Below are positions 10,350 through 22,069 of a stretch of 34,702 nt of DNA, one piece after another. Origin of the DNA: Candolleomyces eurysporus (taxonomy: Eukaryota; Basidiomycota; Agaricomycetes; Agaricales; Psathyrellaceae); the NCBI GenBank assembly GCA_027579435.1, contig JANBPK010001280.1, forward strand, positions 1 to 34,702, given 5' to 3'. How positions within the stretch are numbered: position 1 is the first letter of the stretch; every line of letters begins with the position of its first letter. Below the pieces are notes generated by a model that ran no database searches, was not told where the DNA came from, and worked only from the letters and a program-made list of their open reading frames with translations. Both the position numbers and the translations under genes were made by a program.

Positions 10350-10943
10350 TCTCCCACCTGGGCTCTCGCTTTACATTTTCTCTTGTTGTCCAATCTCTCG
10401 TTGCGGCTCAGCTTGTGTCAAAGAATTTCGATGCATTATTCAGAACGAGAGCGCTATCTGGCAACTATCTGGCGCAACTCATGCATTACTCGTGACGGGC
10501 TCGCTCGGCTCGCTCAACCAAGCGAAACATCAATATCATTGTCATCGTTGACTGCGGGCGCAACCCAGATACAGGAACAAGATCCAGCAAGTATAGGCTC
10601 TGAACTGCCATGTAGGGAACGGGGTCGTTGGCCAGAGTGGGTTGAGAAGCAGAGCGGGTTGACAGGACCAAAGGTCGGAGCGACAGATGTGGCTTAGTCG
10701 GACGTTTTAGATCTATACAGCTCGCAGAATTTTAGCGGGTTGAGTCCGGACATGGGCTGGAGAGATTTCTGTGAGTACGATTGTCTTCTTATTACTCCTT
10801 ACTCCCCCTTTACTCCCGTCATCGAATGAACAACCGACTGACATGTCCTCCTCCCAACAGTTAAACGCCGGCTTGAACACCATCTCTCCTTCGTTGGCCC
10901 GCTACCATCCGACACCATCTGGCACAGAGACTCAGATTTTTGA
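10348..10943 (+). pseudogene. F-box protein remnant
   Basis: The plus strand reads TLPPGLSLYIFSCCPISRCG and CVKEFRCIIQNESAIWQ. This is the pattern of a fungal F-box (Leu-Pro...Leu-x-x-Ile...Val-x-Lys-x-Phe...Ile-x-x-x-Glu...Ile-Trp) that binds Skp1 in SCF ubiquitin ligases. A good intron follows at 10771-10860 (gtgagtacga...ctgac...cccaacag, 90 nt); splicing it joins MGWRDFF to KRRLEHHLSFVGPL, a segment typical after the F-box in this group. The frames between the F-box and this intron do not join, and a stop ends the second exon at 10943. The start abuts the truncated 5' end of the antisense CHAT fragment. Confidence 0.5.
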
Positions 10944-11099
10944 ACAATCGATCCACTCGCCAACGAGGATGACTCGTACCTCGCCAAGATCCGGAGAATC
11001 TTCAAACCACTCAGGAGGATCCAGGGCGAGAGGAAGAGACTATCGCGGCACCCGTTTGTATGTGGGCTAGTAGCCAGGGGTGACGTCATCTAGGATAGG

Positions 11100-12590
11100 A
11101 CGGACGATTCAGAGAATACAGCTGCTGCTAGCGACTCAGTCCTCGACGGCTCTCTCCTATAATGGTACCACACCTTAAAATGGCTCGTCACAACAAAAGA
11201 GATAGTGCGCATGTTCAAGGTGAATGAGAGGAACGAGTTTTTGAGGGACAGGTATCTTTGCAAGTTGAGCGCGAAATCCTGTCGGAATACGGCCGGAATT
11301 AGTGCCAGTATATTTGCCATGCAAGGCGTAGGAACTTCCTTCCGCGATTCCTCATGTTATGCTCGACTCTCTCAACAGTGAAACGAGGGCCCGAACATCC
11401 GTGCTACGCTTGTTGGACTAGTCTGACCGTGAGCTCAACCCGGCGGTATTTACGTCGAGAAGTCTTAGATGTCTGGTCGACTTCATGATGTTCAGAACGA
11501 GCATCAAGAACCAGAAAGCGCTCATAGAGTGGGACGATGCTCCGCGAGGAATCCAGAGACGCGCATTCTCCAACGGTTTGGTAGCATTTTCCCTATTTCG
11601 TGGAATTTGCCACTTACATCATTGTAGTGCCGAGTCCACCAGGGTCGATGGAATGAATAATCAAAGCCACGGTATAACCACCAATGAATGTGGTTGGATG
11701 CAGATTGAAGGAATCGGGCCGAGTCCGCCCCTTCGAAGGTGAAATTTGAGTGTTAACAAAACGGGAATACCCCAGGGCTTCTCGATGAGGACTTATTTAC
11801 GAGTCATTGTGACCCTCGCTCTCCTTATACCGTCCTCACCTATCCGGAAGCCCTGTCATGTATTGCTGCATCTTGCATTACAAGTTCGCAATAAGCTGCG
11901 TATAGCTCGTGACAGTCTCGATCCTTGACGGATTGTATGCTAGCTCCGTCGAAAAAAGTTCAGAGAATACTATTTAACACCCATCCAGTAGGGAGAAACT
12001 AACGAATAACAAGAAGGCGGGATGTAAAGTAATATGTAAGGTCAGAGCCGGCCACCATTGCGCCCCGAGCGTCAGACGAACTCAAGATCCAGGTGAACGC
12101 AGCAGTCAACACGCTTTCCCCAATGCGACATCCAGTTGCGATTATGAGAGAAGCTTCGATTTGAACGGGTACCCGCTCTGCTCCAAAGCATCGCATGTTC
12201 CACACCTATTCAGGTAGTCAGCATTTTGCTATACGCCGCTGCAGCCCTCGTGTGCTGCGGGTCTAAGGCACGATCTTTCCGGGTCTCGTTTTACGTACCC
12301 AAAATACTGAGATTTTCGCCTCAAATTGTGCAACTACTCTGGCCTAAGTGCACTAACTGGCTATTGCCAACCCAGACATATAGGAGAAGGCATGGCGGTG
12401 GGTGAATCTGCGTCCGAAACTTGAGGAAGAAAGGGGTTAGATAATAATTACTCACATTGTACGTACTGAGTAAATCGAAGTTTACCGTTAAGGATCGAAC
12501 AGCAGGCGCGCCGTCAATAAGTAACTCAATAAGTAACTCCAGCCTGTCACCCAAGTTCCCCAACCAAGCACTTTGGGGAGGAGAAATGAC
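11100..12590. other. Stretch without a confident gene
   Basis: Short open frames only. A minus-strand piece at 11999-12205 (ending GSDLTYYFTSRLLVIR) weakly recalls the membrane-segment region of fungal DUF6534 proteins, but there is not enough to call it. A 12-bp unit caataagtaact is tandemly repeated near 12514-12538. Confidence 0.35.
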
Positions 12591-12602
12591 TGGATAAAGC
12601 GC

Positions 12603-12609
12603 TATAAAA
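12603..12609 (+). promoter_or_regulatory. TATA box of the dsRNA-binding-domain gene
   Basis: TATAAAA lies 104-110 nt upstream of the ATG at 12713. The ATG has A at -3 (atctatcATG), so the arrangement suits a fungal core promoter. Confidence 0.45.
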
Positions 12610-12712
12610 ACTAAGAACGTGCTGGGAGTATTTATACCCTCTAACGCTTCTCCTGTCACCCCAGATCTCACTGACCGCCGAGCACTTTGTCGCCCCTTTA
12701 CTCACATCTATC

Positions 12713-13098
12713 ATGTCCGATGGTGCAGCTCGTCCTCGCATCCAGCCCTTCTCAATCCTGACATCGACGCTCTAATAGGATCTTGCATGAAGTTTAATAA
12801 TGCCACTCAGCAAATATTCAAGGGTACCGTCCGACCAGTCGTCGTTGTCCAAGAGACAAACGACTACGAGGGGAGATGGTTTGCTGAAGCTATGTGTGAG
12901 TACCACTGGCATTCGTGGTATAACCCTCCCATTAACATTCGATTTTCTTCAGTAATAGACCACAGTCGTAGCAACCTTGTCTTCTTGGTCGGTCAAGGCT
13001 CCGCCACGAAGAAGCGGGAAGCGAAGGATATCGCGGCGAAGTGTGGCTTTGAGTGGTTATGTTCTCAGTATCCCGAGGTAGACCTCAGCGGTGTCTGA
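12713..13098 (+). CDS. Small protein with a single double-stranded-RNA-binding domain
   Basis: Two exons with an intron at 12896-12952 (gtgagtacca...ttcttcag, 57 nt). The spliced frame gives a dsRBD: an alpha-1 region around NPDIDALIGSCMKF, beta strands PVVVVQETNDYEG and SNLVFLVGQGSA, and the C-terminal signature GQGSATKKREAKDIAAKCGF with the conserved KK-x-AK...AA that contacts RNA. It ends PEVDLSGV at 13098. The domain is the only one present. The ATG at 12713 follows a TATA box and has good context but is in a different frame from the domain. The first in-frame ATG (12787) would cut into alpha-1. A one-base error, a one-base deletion or an unrecognised start is therefore likely. RNA target and partner are unknown. 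Confidence 0.65.
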
Positions 13099-13251
13099 AG
13101 AGCCGTTTCACCAACGAATTTCTGTAGTATAATAGCTCAATTGAGACGTCTTTTCTCTCCAATGGCTCAATACAATCGTCAAGGACTGGGATTGTGGTGT
13201 TTCACAGCCACAGGCGGCAGGGGATGCCGACGATCTGGGATCAAATCATCG

Positions 13252-13526
13252 ATGGCCTGGATGGTGTATTCCCACGGTTCCGACCCTCTCTACGTATCCG
13301 TTTACCGATGATATTGTCCTATGTTTCTCCCTCCATTTTTCACCTCTCACTAATCTGTCTGTGCACGCGTCTAATTGATTCGAGCCGAACCCGCAGCGCA
13401 GATTAGGCAAGAAACCCGACCCCGAACAGCTCCAAGACCTAGACAACGTGCAGCGCGGACGACGATGGGGAAAACTGGATATACGGTTGGACGGAAGAGT
13501 TCCTGGATTCAAGGAGAAGTACAGAG
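13252..13526 (+). CDS. Unrecognised two-exon coding segment
   Basis: An ATG at 13252 opens MAWMVYSHGSDPLY (14 codons) up to a gtatccg donor at 13294. The acceptor ccgcag at 13391-13396 leads into RRLGKKPDPEQLQDLDNVQR and RWGKLDIRLDGRVPGF, ending at a possible donor gtgggtgtgg (13527). Phases agree across the first intron (103 nt). The second exon is charged and looks coding, but I do not recognise the family, and no in-frame continuation was found before the BCAS3-like gene at 13.8 kb. It may be an upstream exon of that gene or an independent remnant. Confidence 0.3.
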
Positions 13527-13799
13527 GTGGGTGTGGGATACAGGGAGGTAGGGAAGGGAAGGCAAGTATTTTTCTCCTTCTCCATTCGGTTTCGTACATC
13601 ACATATGCTTAATTGCTCGTCCTTTATCTGTCCCGTTGCTCATTTCACGATTCATGTCTAAATGAATTTTGAACCGTCGTGAATGATAACCGCCGCCCGA
13701 TGACTTTTTGTTCACTCTTACTGTTCCGTGATCACTTCTACCCGCTTCGTTCATCATGTTCACGTTCTGACGCCTTTCCCTCTCTCTCTCTAGTTCACT

Positions 13800-16700
13800 T
13801 TTCATCCTCTGTCACGTATCTGGCTTTCATTTCTGGGACGTGTCGGACTTGGCATCTGTCACCGAGGTGGTCAACCTCAACCTCGATCCACCGATACTCA
13901 GGAACGGATTAGGCGCAGAATTGAGGAGGTGGCGGGCCTCGTTTCTATACCCAAGAAAGCCTCGAAGCCTTAGGGAAACCGTGAAGATGGAAGAGGATGG
14001 AATGGATGTAATGTTAGATGTTTGTGAGTACTCTATGTTTTCTCTCGTCGTTGTCGACCACTGAAGCGCTTCTTTCACTTGTCGAATGTAGACTTGAGAC
14101 TCGACCCTCGTTATACCCAAATCCCTGCTCCACAACACCTCTAGCTATTCTTTGGCTGAAAATTCATTGTGTCGTTGAACGACTCTCATTTGGTGGCTTG
14201 TCAAACAGGTTCATTGCTGCCGTGCGCTTCCATCGCTTTTCACTCCCATTGACACCTGTTTGACCAATCCATTCTCCTCAGTCGACCTCTTTGCCTCCAG
14301 CTCTCCACGTCATTTCGACATCGTCGTTTCAGGATATCTATACCATCCCAGCATCTGGTCTTGCGACCTTCACGACTCCTCGTATGACAGCGTATACATC
14401 TTCAGGACTTCAGTTTCCTTCATATTTATCGTCTGCATATTCATCAGCGCCTTTTGTAAGCTCGACTCAAGTTCCTGTGGCTTCACTCATCCTTCAAGAC
14501 ACTCAAGGAGGCAGAGCGGAGAGTACTAGTGACCTCCCTAGCCCCGTATTCACGCTTTCGCATTGGCTTCTTGTGTATGCGCTACCGTCGTCGTCACAGG
14601 GCTCAGGTACATCACCCTCCCCAACCTGTTCCCTTCCCCATTCACCGGCCTGAACTTACTGAAATTACCGACGACGCAAGCCGAGTTGGGTAATGTAGTT
14701 CTGAAGGTTGGAGGAACGGTATTCTCGGGTATGAAGCTCCTCGGTGGAATTGCGTTGGAAGCTGCCAAGAATCGGATTAGCAACTCCATCGGCTCGACTG
14801 CTTCGTCGCCAACCACCGGAGCAGGATAAGTAGTCGCTGAAGGCTTGACCTCAGGTGGAGTTCATTGGCGTTTCTTTTCGGGGGTGCGTCGAGTGGAGGC
14901 GGAGGTTTCATCAAGCCTTTGTCGACGCTTGATAGCGAGGAAGAAAGGAAGAGGCGGAGGTTCCCGGGTATGAGTGGTGGAAAGGATGCTTGTCAGCAGA
15001 AGGGATCCGTTTACCCTAATGCGACCGGACCGAAGCTTGAACGTGGTTATTCGGCTGTCGTCGTTGACCGTAATACCCTTCTCCTATCGCCTGGTGACTC
15101 TCGAAGTGAAGGTGAGGCGGGAGTGAAGCAGCAGCGACCGACGGTGGCGGTAGAGTTCATGGTTCGAGGAGTCAGCCAATTGCTAACTTGGCGTGGTCAG
15201 AGGACGCATCTGAAGTTTTAGTTGTTCCGAGGGATGGGTATTTCACAAAGGTATTCAGGGTTCGGCCTGCGCCTGCGCCTCTCAGGAAGGGTTCCGACTC
15301 CAGCGAACCTATTCCATTTGGGACGGCTGCAGGTGCGGAGAACCCGTCAGCAGTGAATTCTGTTTCGAAGGCAACGAATGTTCTTGGGTCCGTGGTTCAG
15401 CTGTACGAGCTGAGGCGAGGACGGACGACCGCCGTCGTTGAAGACGCGAAGGTGGTTGGAGATGGTAGATGGACAGGTGTATTGACGAAGAACCGGACTG
15501 AGACTGTGCCTGTGTTTGCGACCAATCCGTTGGGCGGAAGACCGCATCATGCCAGCCACTTGGCGGGCAGGGTGATGAATGTCGAAGCTGTGGTGCGTTT
15601 CTTGGCTCCTCGTCTCCAGGTTACGTTCTAAAGATGATTGACCTTTACCTTCTCGTTTGACTCCGTGGGTCAATTGAAGATCGCTGTCAGCAAAGACAAC
15701 GTCACTCCACCCGCTCTTGCATTCACCTTCATCGATCCCAGCGAAGTTACTCCCCCCTTCTCACTCAGTTCATCCTGTTCTGCGACTGCTCCCACTGTTC
15801 CCATTGATCGAGCGTCGAAGAACTACCAAGACGTACTGATGTTCGACAGTGCTACAGCCGCCCTCCCGCTCCACCGTATCACTGTTGAGCAGAAACAGAA
15901 GGATACAGCGATCGTATTGGGTGCGTTGAGTGGGACGAGCTTGAGTTTGCTGGATGTCCAATGCTCCAGGGTCCAGGACGCGGTAGCAGCAACAGATATC
16001 CGTAGAGGAGCAATACGACTTGGTGGGGCGGACGAATGTAGTGGTGACGTGTGGTTTGAGGAAGAGGACGGATTGGGAGGAGATTAGGGTTTTGGAGACG
16101 AGGAGAGTAACTTGGGTGGGGCAAGCATCGCGGTGAGGAACAGGAGTGGGCCTGAGACAAATGGTGGGACTGATGAGTGCGTAACCCACTCCTTTCTTTG
16201 TCCTAGAGAAATTTGACGAAATTAGATTTCATCTTCGTCTAGATGGCTAGCCCAGGCTGAGCTACTGACTTGACGGAAGTTCCGAACTGCGCGAACTCGA
16301 TCGATTTAGCTGTCTCACCAGTTGTCATTCTCGGGGAAGACTACGGCCTTGTTCGACAATACCGACTCGATGTTTCTGGGACGAAGATCGACGTTCGGAA
16401 GGGCGTTCCAATCCAGGCGTCTGGTACAAGCTCGAACGTTCCGTCGTCGAACGCCGGACATGCGAGTCTTTCGTGGAAGGTTTTTCACCTCCTCACCGTA
16501 TGGGCGGACAACTCAACGTCTCGTCCTCGTTCGACGAGCCTCTTGCCTCCGCACTCGAAGGCGATTTGGACTGCCATCCATCTGCTGCGGTTTTGTCTAT
16601 GTACCCCAACGGTGTGCCTAGAGCTAACTCGAGGTCGTTGTGAAACTCTATACCCACTCGCAAGATGGCTGGGCTGAGATACGGCGTATCGGAGGGACTT

Positions 16701-17070
16701 GGGAGAACTCATATTCAGATGGGAAGGGTCCGGTCGCCTAAACTTGGTCCACGAGCAAGTGGTGACTGGGATACGCATGGGGATGTATTGTCGGAGTTCG
16801 AAGAGGAGGTGGACGATTTCATCGATCGCTCGTCGGAGCGCAGATAAAGGCATGGACGATGATATGGTTAGAAATGTGGATGAGGAAATCTGGGACGGTG
16901 GTTGGGATAATCAGGATCGACAGGCGGTGGAGGAGGAGGAACAGTTTAATGCGTTTTCGATGGCGCAGTATGTTCATGACAACCTCGCTGTTGCTGATTC
17001 GACTTCTGCGCGTGTTGGTGTTCCGGTCATGTCGCCGCCCACAGAGGGGAAGAAGTCGAAGAGGAAGTGA
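13800..17070 (+). pseudogene. BCAS3/PROPPIN-like WD40 protein homologue, multiply frameshifted
   Basis: Pieces in order match the fungal BCAS3-type WD40 family, implicated in autophagy: SGFHFWDVSDLASVTEV, an intron (gtgagtactc about 14023 to gaatgtag), YLRLDPR, LKIHCVVERLSFGGLSNRF, PPALHVISTSSFQDIYTIP, and PSPVFTLSHWLLVYALP. An intron at 14607-14680 restores frame into FSGMKLLGGIALEAAKNR. Then come LVVPRDGYFTKVFRVRP, LYELRRGRTTAVVEDAKV, TNPLGGRPHHASHLAGRV, PALAFTFIDPSEV, LRKRTDWEEIRVLE, GEDYGLVRQYRLDVSGTK, SFDEPLASALEGDLD, YGVSEGLGR, and an acidic and then lysine-rich tail ending at 17070. Frame changes occur near 15165, 15600-15640, 16035, 16090-16270, 16450 and 16845, with an in-frame TGA at 16641. 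Almost the whole protein is recoverable, so inactivation is probably recent. Confidence 0.72.
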
Positions 17071-17329
17071 AAGCCTGAACCCGCAAGGGACCGAGTCTTT
17101 GGAGTTTGCATGTTATATATATCATCGATTCACTGGTCGGCGCTAACCTGACTTACTAATGGAACATCATACACCCAGACATTTATACCTCGTCGCTCAC
17201 TTTGATATGTACAATAAGATTTTTATTGTTGTGCCGGAGGAACATGAGAGATGGAGATAGGTTTCCCCCTTCAATGACCTAAGAGTGTAGCGAGTAGGCA
17301 AAGCTGTGGAATGACTTGGAAGGAAAGTA

Positions 17330-19392
17330 TCAGAGGTCGCTTCCATCAGTCCCGGGAACGTGTGCCTGCGTTGTAGAACGACCTCTCGTCCTTGTGAGAT
17401 CATCAAATTCAAGAGCAGGGTTGGTGCTCCTTGGCATCCAATCTTCCTCAACAACAACACAATCTCTGTCGGTGAGGCCTTGGGTGCCCTTGGTGAAGAG
17501 GATCGTTGAGACGGCTGTCATTATTTCCGGGCTGCTGGATTTTCGGAGCTTAAGCAAGAGACGGTTTGCCAGGATGGGGTTGGCAACCGTTCGGATTCTG
17601 TGTCCATGTGCGGCCCGGTCAGCCCTCCTGATGACGTACTGTAGGAGGAGGGAATACGCACAGAGAGAGGACTTGGTATTCGTCCGGGACCTGAGTTGTC
17701 GTGATACCATCAGTGAGTGGTTGTATTATAAATACAGGGATGCAACTGTCACTACTCACAGGAAATCCGGGTGACAGAAATATGGCATATAACACACCGT
17801 GGACTGAGGAAGAAAATAGTCATGAAGTGAGTAAAAGGGGGCATTGAAGTAGAGAGACTGAATGGGATCAGCACGCACGACATATGGCAACGTAATATAT
17901 TGCCCCTTCTCTCGTTATAACCTTGATCAAAGAGTTCTCTTTCCTAAATCGCCTTTGGAGAGCGAAAGATCCGATACAAAAGGTCACTATGGAGAACAGA
18001 GGAGAAATGAGTAAGCTCTGCAATACCACGGACGGAATCTAACATGAAATGGCTGGCGGAGGAGCATCAGGAGAAAGGATGCGACATACAGATTTCCCGT
18101 GCAAGAATGAGATACGCAGCAATTCCGTTCAATTCATCCTGCGTCAGCGTGGTGGGCTCGGTTGCGCACACCGCGATTACTCGGTACTCAGGAGGTGGGG
18201 GCATATCTAGAAGCGGAGAAGCGATGATGAGACAGCTCTCCCAAAGCGATCTTACTCAGGTACGTACACTTGAACATAGAGTTACGGATTTGACCAAGAA
18301 TCAAGGCGGTGATCCCGAAAGCCTTTCAAGGGTTTGCTAGTATCTTACAGGAGCTTGATGGGAGGAACTTGTACGAACTGCGAGAATGGTAACGAGAAAA
18401 ATGAGATATCTTCGTTGAGCGCCCAGTAGTGCATGGAGGCAAAGAAGTAATGTGCCTACGAATATAGCGCTCAGTTACGCCATGCAGTAAGTCAATAATG
18501 ACTATGGATACGTACCAGCAATAGAGTATGTGCCGATCCAAGCTAAAACTGATATCCACGATGTTAACGTACACGATACCGGAAGGGAAGGTACTCAAAG
18601 TGCATACGGTTGTAGGTCTCGAATAAAGCCTTGCATGCCTGTGAGGTGTTTGCTCAGTGTACTGTCCTTTAAAACGGTAGAGTATGTGATGTACCAGCGT
18701 TGACAATTCTACGCTGCCACTTCGAAGGACAGCTGCAAGTTCACACAAAACAAGGAAGCGTATCAGTCGAAATAGAACCAAGAAATGAACTGTAACGTAC
18801 TAACGGCCTCGAGAGCGATTTTGAGAACCGCCGAGTATCGAGTAATGAGGAACAGGGACTTTCCGACGGTCCACGTCTGCTTCCATACCTCAACCTGACG
18901 ATAATAAATGCTGTCGGATTGTTGGCGAGAAATAGCAGCACGAACCTCCTCGTCGAAGGTGGTAATGTAGTGGAAGATCTTCAATGAGTGTGGCCAGCAA
19001 ATGAATAACGCAAGCCGCACAGATTCAGGCCCGAAGGGATACTAAATGGGTACCCACCAAAACCGTGTACGCCGCAGCTGTTCATCGATGTCGGTATCTG
19101 TAAGGTGTGACTGCGAGACATGGAGGCATTCGCTCACCTCTGAGGTACTGTCATAGGACCATGATAACCCGAGAAATGTCAGAGAAGTCCTTGAGTAGGC
19201 GTAGGAAACTATGCTCACATACGAGACAAATATCCTTCGAATTGCTTCCTCCACCTCGGGGTCTATCTCGTTTCGAGGTAAGCTATGCCCTGTCCCTGAA
19301 CGTAGGCTGGAAGAGGCTAGGACAAAGAGAAGAAGATAAGCGAGCGTCTTCAATCTGCCATCATTAGCCATAGCAAACCAAGAATCAGCCAA
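17330..19392 (-). CDS. DUF6533-like multi-spanning membrane protein, multi-exon
   Basis: The minus strand contains EIDPEVEEAIRRIF (about 19230), HYITTFDEEV, and WKQTWTVGKSLFLITRYSAV. The last two are joined in frame by removing a 51-nt intron (gttcgtgctg...atcgtcag). Further hydrophobic pieces follow (LCLHALLGAQRRYLIFLVT near 18400), and a C-terminal part reads VANPILANRLLLKLRKSSS before the stop at 17330. The FDEEV...W-T-x-GK-x-L-F-L-x-x-RY pattern and the late NRLLLKLR motif are those of the large fungal DUF6533 family of predicted membrane proteins of unknown function. I could not close all exon joins between 17700 and 18760, so exact exons and integrity are uncertain. Confidence 0.5.
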
Positions 19393-19399
19393 CAGGTCG

Positions 19400-22060
19400 A
19401 AAAATACCTGGCCATGATCCCTTTATACACATCCAGCGGCCAGAATGACGGCACTTTGATGAAGATGCTGCGGTGTATATCCTTGGTTCGGCCACCTCAG
19501 GCAGGAGCTGATGGCACTGATGGCAGGGTCTCAGAGGGGGTTTAAATGACATCGGGGAACCCCGTTCGAGAGGGTCCCTGTTGTGCAGATTCAAGGACCC
19601 GATTCACGCTATAATTAGCACCGTGCACTTTCAAACTGCACAAGCCGCCGCTCGTGCAGATCGGTCCAGTTGCACGGTTTGGGCCCCAGTGGTGCAGTAT
19701 GTGTGAAAACTGAGGACAGGCGCATATAAGCCTCAGTACGTGTGAAGGGTAGAATTTGGTGCACTTTCGCCCGTGCCGCCGCATGCAATTTCGTGCCGGA
19801 CAGAAAAATGCCACTGCCATTTTTACAGCTTCAGCAAGCGACTTGTGCCTTTGCTCGGGTGCACGAGGGATGTAATAGAATAGTAGAATCCAATTTCGAG
19901 CTCAGTTGAGCCTACAGTCTGGGGCAGTGACGAGAAAAAAANTAAAGCGTTGACTGGGGGTTCTTCCCGGTTTCTGCAGTTTCGAGCGTGTGCCATCTCA
20001 AACCGAGATCTAACAGAGAAGGGTGAAACAACCTACAATTATGACAATTCGGATATTTTGGAGAGATTAAATCAAGTTTAAAGTAACGAAATGACGCTGA
20101 TAGCCCACAGATGTGAAGTTACAGAAAACATAGTATAAAATCAAGTCATCCACCTTCCTCTGCATCGGAATACTTGATTACAGCTATACCTACAAGCCAA
20201 ATACACAGCACTGTGGTAGGTGCTCGCGACTTACTTCTCTCTGCATGTATTTCTAGCAGAATGTGGCTTACATGGAGGGGAGAGCAGATGTAACTAGCTG
20301 TCATTTTGCTGATCAGAAGAGCTGCTGAGGACCTCAGATAGTGAGGAAATACAGAGATCCATGCCTTTAATACAGTTTTTCGATATTGAGCTCAGTGATT
20401 CCTCGGAATACTGGAAGGGGGAAGGGAGGATTCAACACGGATCTCTCATTTCGGTACGATATCATCAAGGCACTGTCTGACTTCCTCGATTTCGTCCGAC
20501 TTTTATGAATCGAGCACATCTAGTGTTACAACCTCATCCTGGGCCTCAATATTTCGAAAACAACATATTTTCTTAATATCTTTCACACAAAACCGGATCC
20601 CTAGCATCAAGTACAGAGCCTCTAGGAGAGGATATGTTTTTGATCGAGCGCATATTTTGCCGGTCCGGCCTCCGTTTGTGGCTGTGCACTTTATTTCTCT
20701 CCGTCTACCCAACATCTACCCTATCCACAACGTCTTTCCAGCACCGTAGACTAGTCTATAAATTGAACAGAGCTTTTCAAACACACAAGACATGCTATCC
20801 CAAACCTCTCCCAACGGCCAGCACTGCTGTGCATTTCAATCGGCAGTTTTTGGATGCTCGATGCATTTTGCCCGTGGTTGATTATTCTGAGCCCTACTTA
20901 CTTTGCAATTATCATCAGTGTTATATGGCCTTTGTACGGTGAGACTTATGGGTGGTTTTGGGAATAATCTGGATGGGATACACAATTCCCGCGGAAGCGC
21001 ACCCAATCTGCATCACAAAATCTGCATGTGCGAGAAATGCAGTAATTTTTCGAGAAGTAACAACATACTACAGAAAGGCGCGCACGATTCTAACTACAAG
21101 ACAGTATAGCGCGCAACACGGAATCGCAGTAGCAGCTATGGCCGCTGCACCTGCACTTTCGGAACTCGAGGCATTCCTAATTTGGATTATAGTGGGGACT
21201 GCTTCGTGCACTTTCCGTTCCAGAGGGGGTTTTGCGATGTCGAAAAAAGGGGGTCTAAAAGGTTTCACGTGATCAAAGATGCCCTGCCTGAGGTGAACCT
21301 CACCGAGCCACAAAGGAAGTCTTTGTAAAACCAGGAGAATGCAATATAATACGTCCGCCATCAACAGCGAATGGACGTAAACCAAAGCTTTTTCGAGCCT
21401 GCATTCCTTTGGGGTCTCAGCGACAAGTGATGAGGTCGTAAAACGAGAAAGAAACAGAATTACGGCCAAGTGGCTCCTATATACAATTCGGACCTGAGAT
21501 AGCAGAGCGGTTGGTGTCACGACTGGACTAGATGATCGTAACCCTTCGACTTCCTTCGAAAAGCAGGAAGAGACAGAAGGAATCTGCGAAATAAGGTGCA
21601 TATACTGATACGTACAACATTGGATGGATGATGCAGACAATTATGACGGTAATCTATCGGTACTTAAATAAGTGCGATAATAAAGCGGGGGAGAAAGGAA
21701 AGCAAGGGCAACAAAGCGGAGAGGAAAGAGTGTGCATATAGCAAAGCAAATGACAACGAATTCTGTAACCCCAAACTCATGGCGGTAGCAGACGCATGTT
21801 ATCTATACCCACTTCGAACCAATTTTGCTCCATCCAAAGTCTTTATCCATCCTGATTGTTCGAAGTGCGTGCAAGTGCAAGCAGGACTGAACCGGAGGTG
21901 CCACGACCTCGTCCATGCGCACAGCTGCACAAAGAGTCACAGCCAAAAGAGAAGACAAGGGGGCAAGCAAAAATGAAAAAAGGCGGAAAAGCTGAACAAG
22001 AAAGGAATAAAAGGTAGAAGAAACAGGAAGAAGCAAGGGACGGCAAGGCACAGAGCAGAC
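19400..22060. other. Gene-poor stretch
   Basis: No supportable gene. An N at about 19942 adjoins an A run. Two places share a gtgcactttc-like and cagagggggttt motif (19520-19640 and 21200-21235), which may be an old repeat. A minus-strand open frame at 21068-21640 includes a hydrophobic segment (LLMADVLYCILLVLQRLPLW) but no recognisable family or convincing start. The part 21700-22060 is purine-rich on the plus strand and probably contains the 3' untranslated region of UBA2. Confidence 0.4.
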
Positions 22061-22069
22061 CCAACGAAT

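Noticed and set aside
11999..12671. DUF6534-type membrane protein on the minus strand
   Set aside because: Only one short weak match (GSDLTYYFTSR); the remaining segments show no supporting membrane pattern or splice structure.
19492..21290. 13-bp inverted match cacctcaggcagg / cctgcctgaggtg that could bound a 1.8-kb element
   Set aside because: A match of this length within 2 kb is expected about once by chance in a window this size, and there is no flanking duplication or internal coding.
21803..22064. Minus-strand hydrophobic open frames after UBA2
   Set aside because: They arise from a purine-rich plus strand, lack family features and lie in the presumed UBA2 3' untranslated region.
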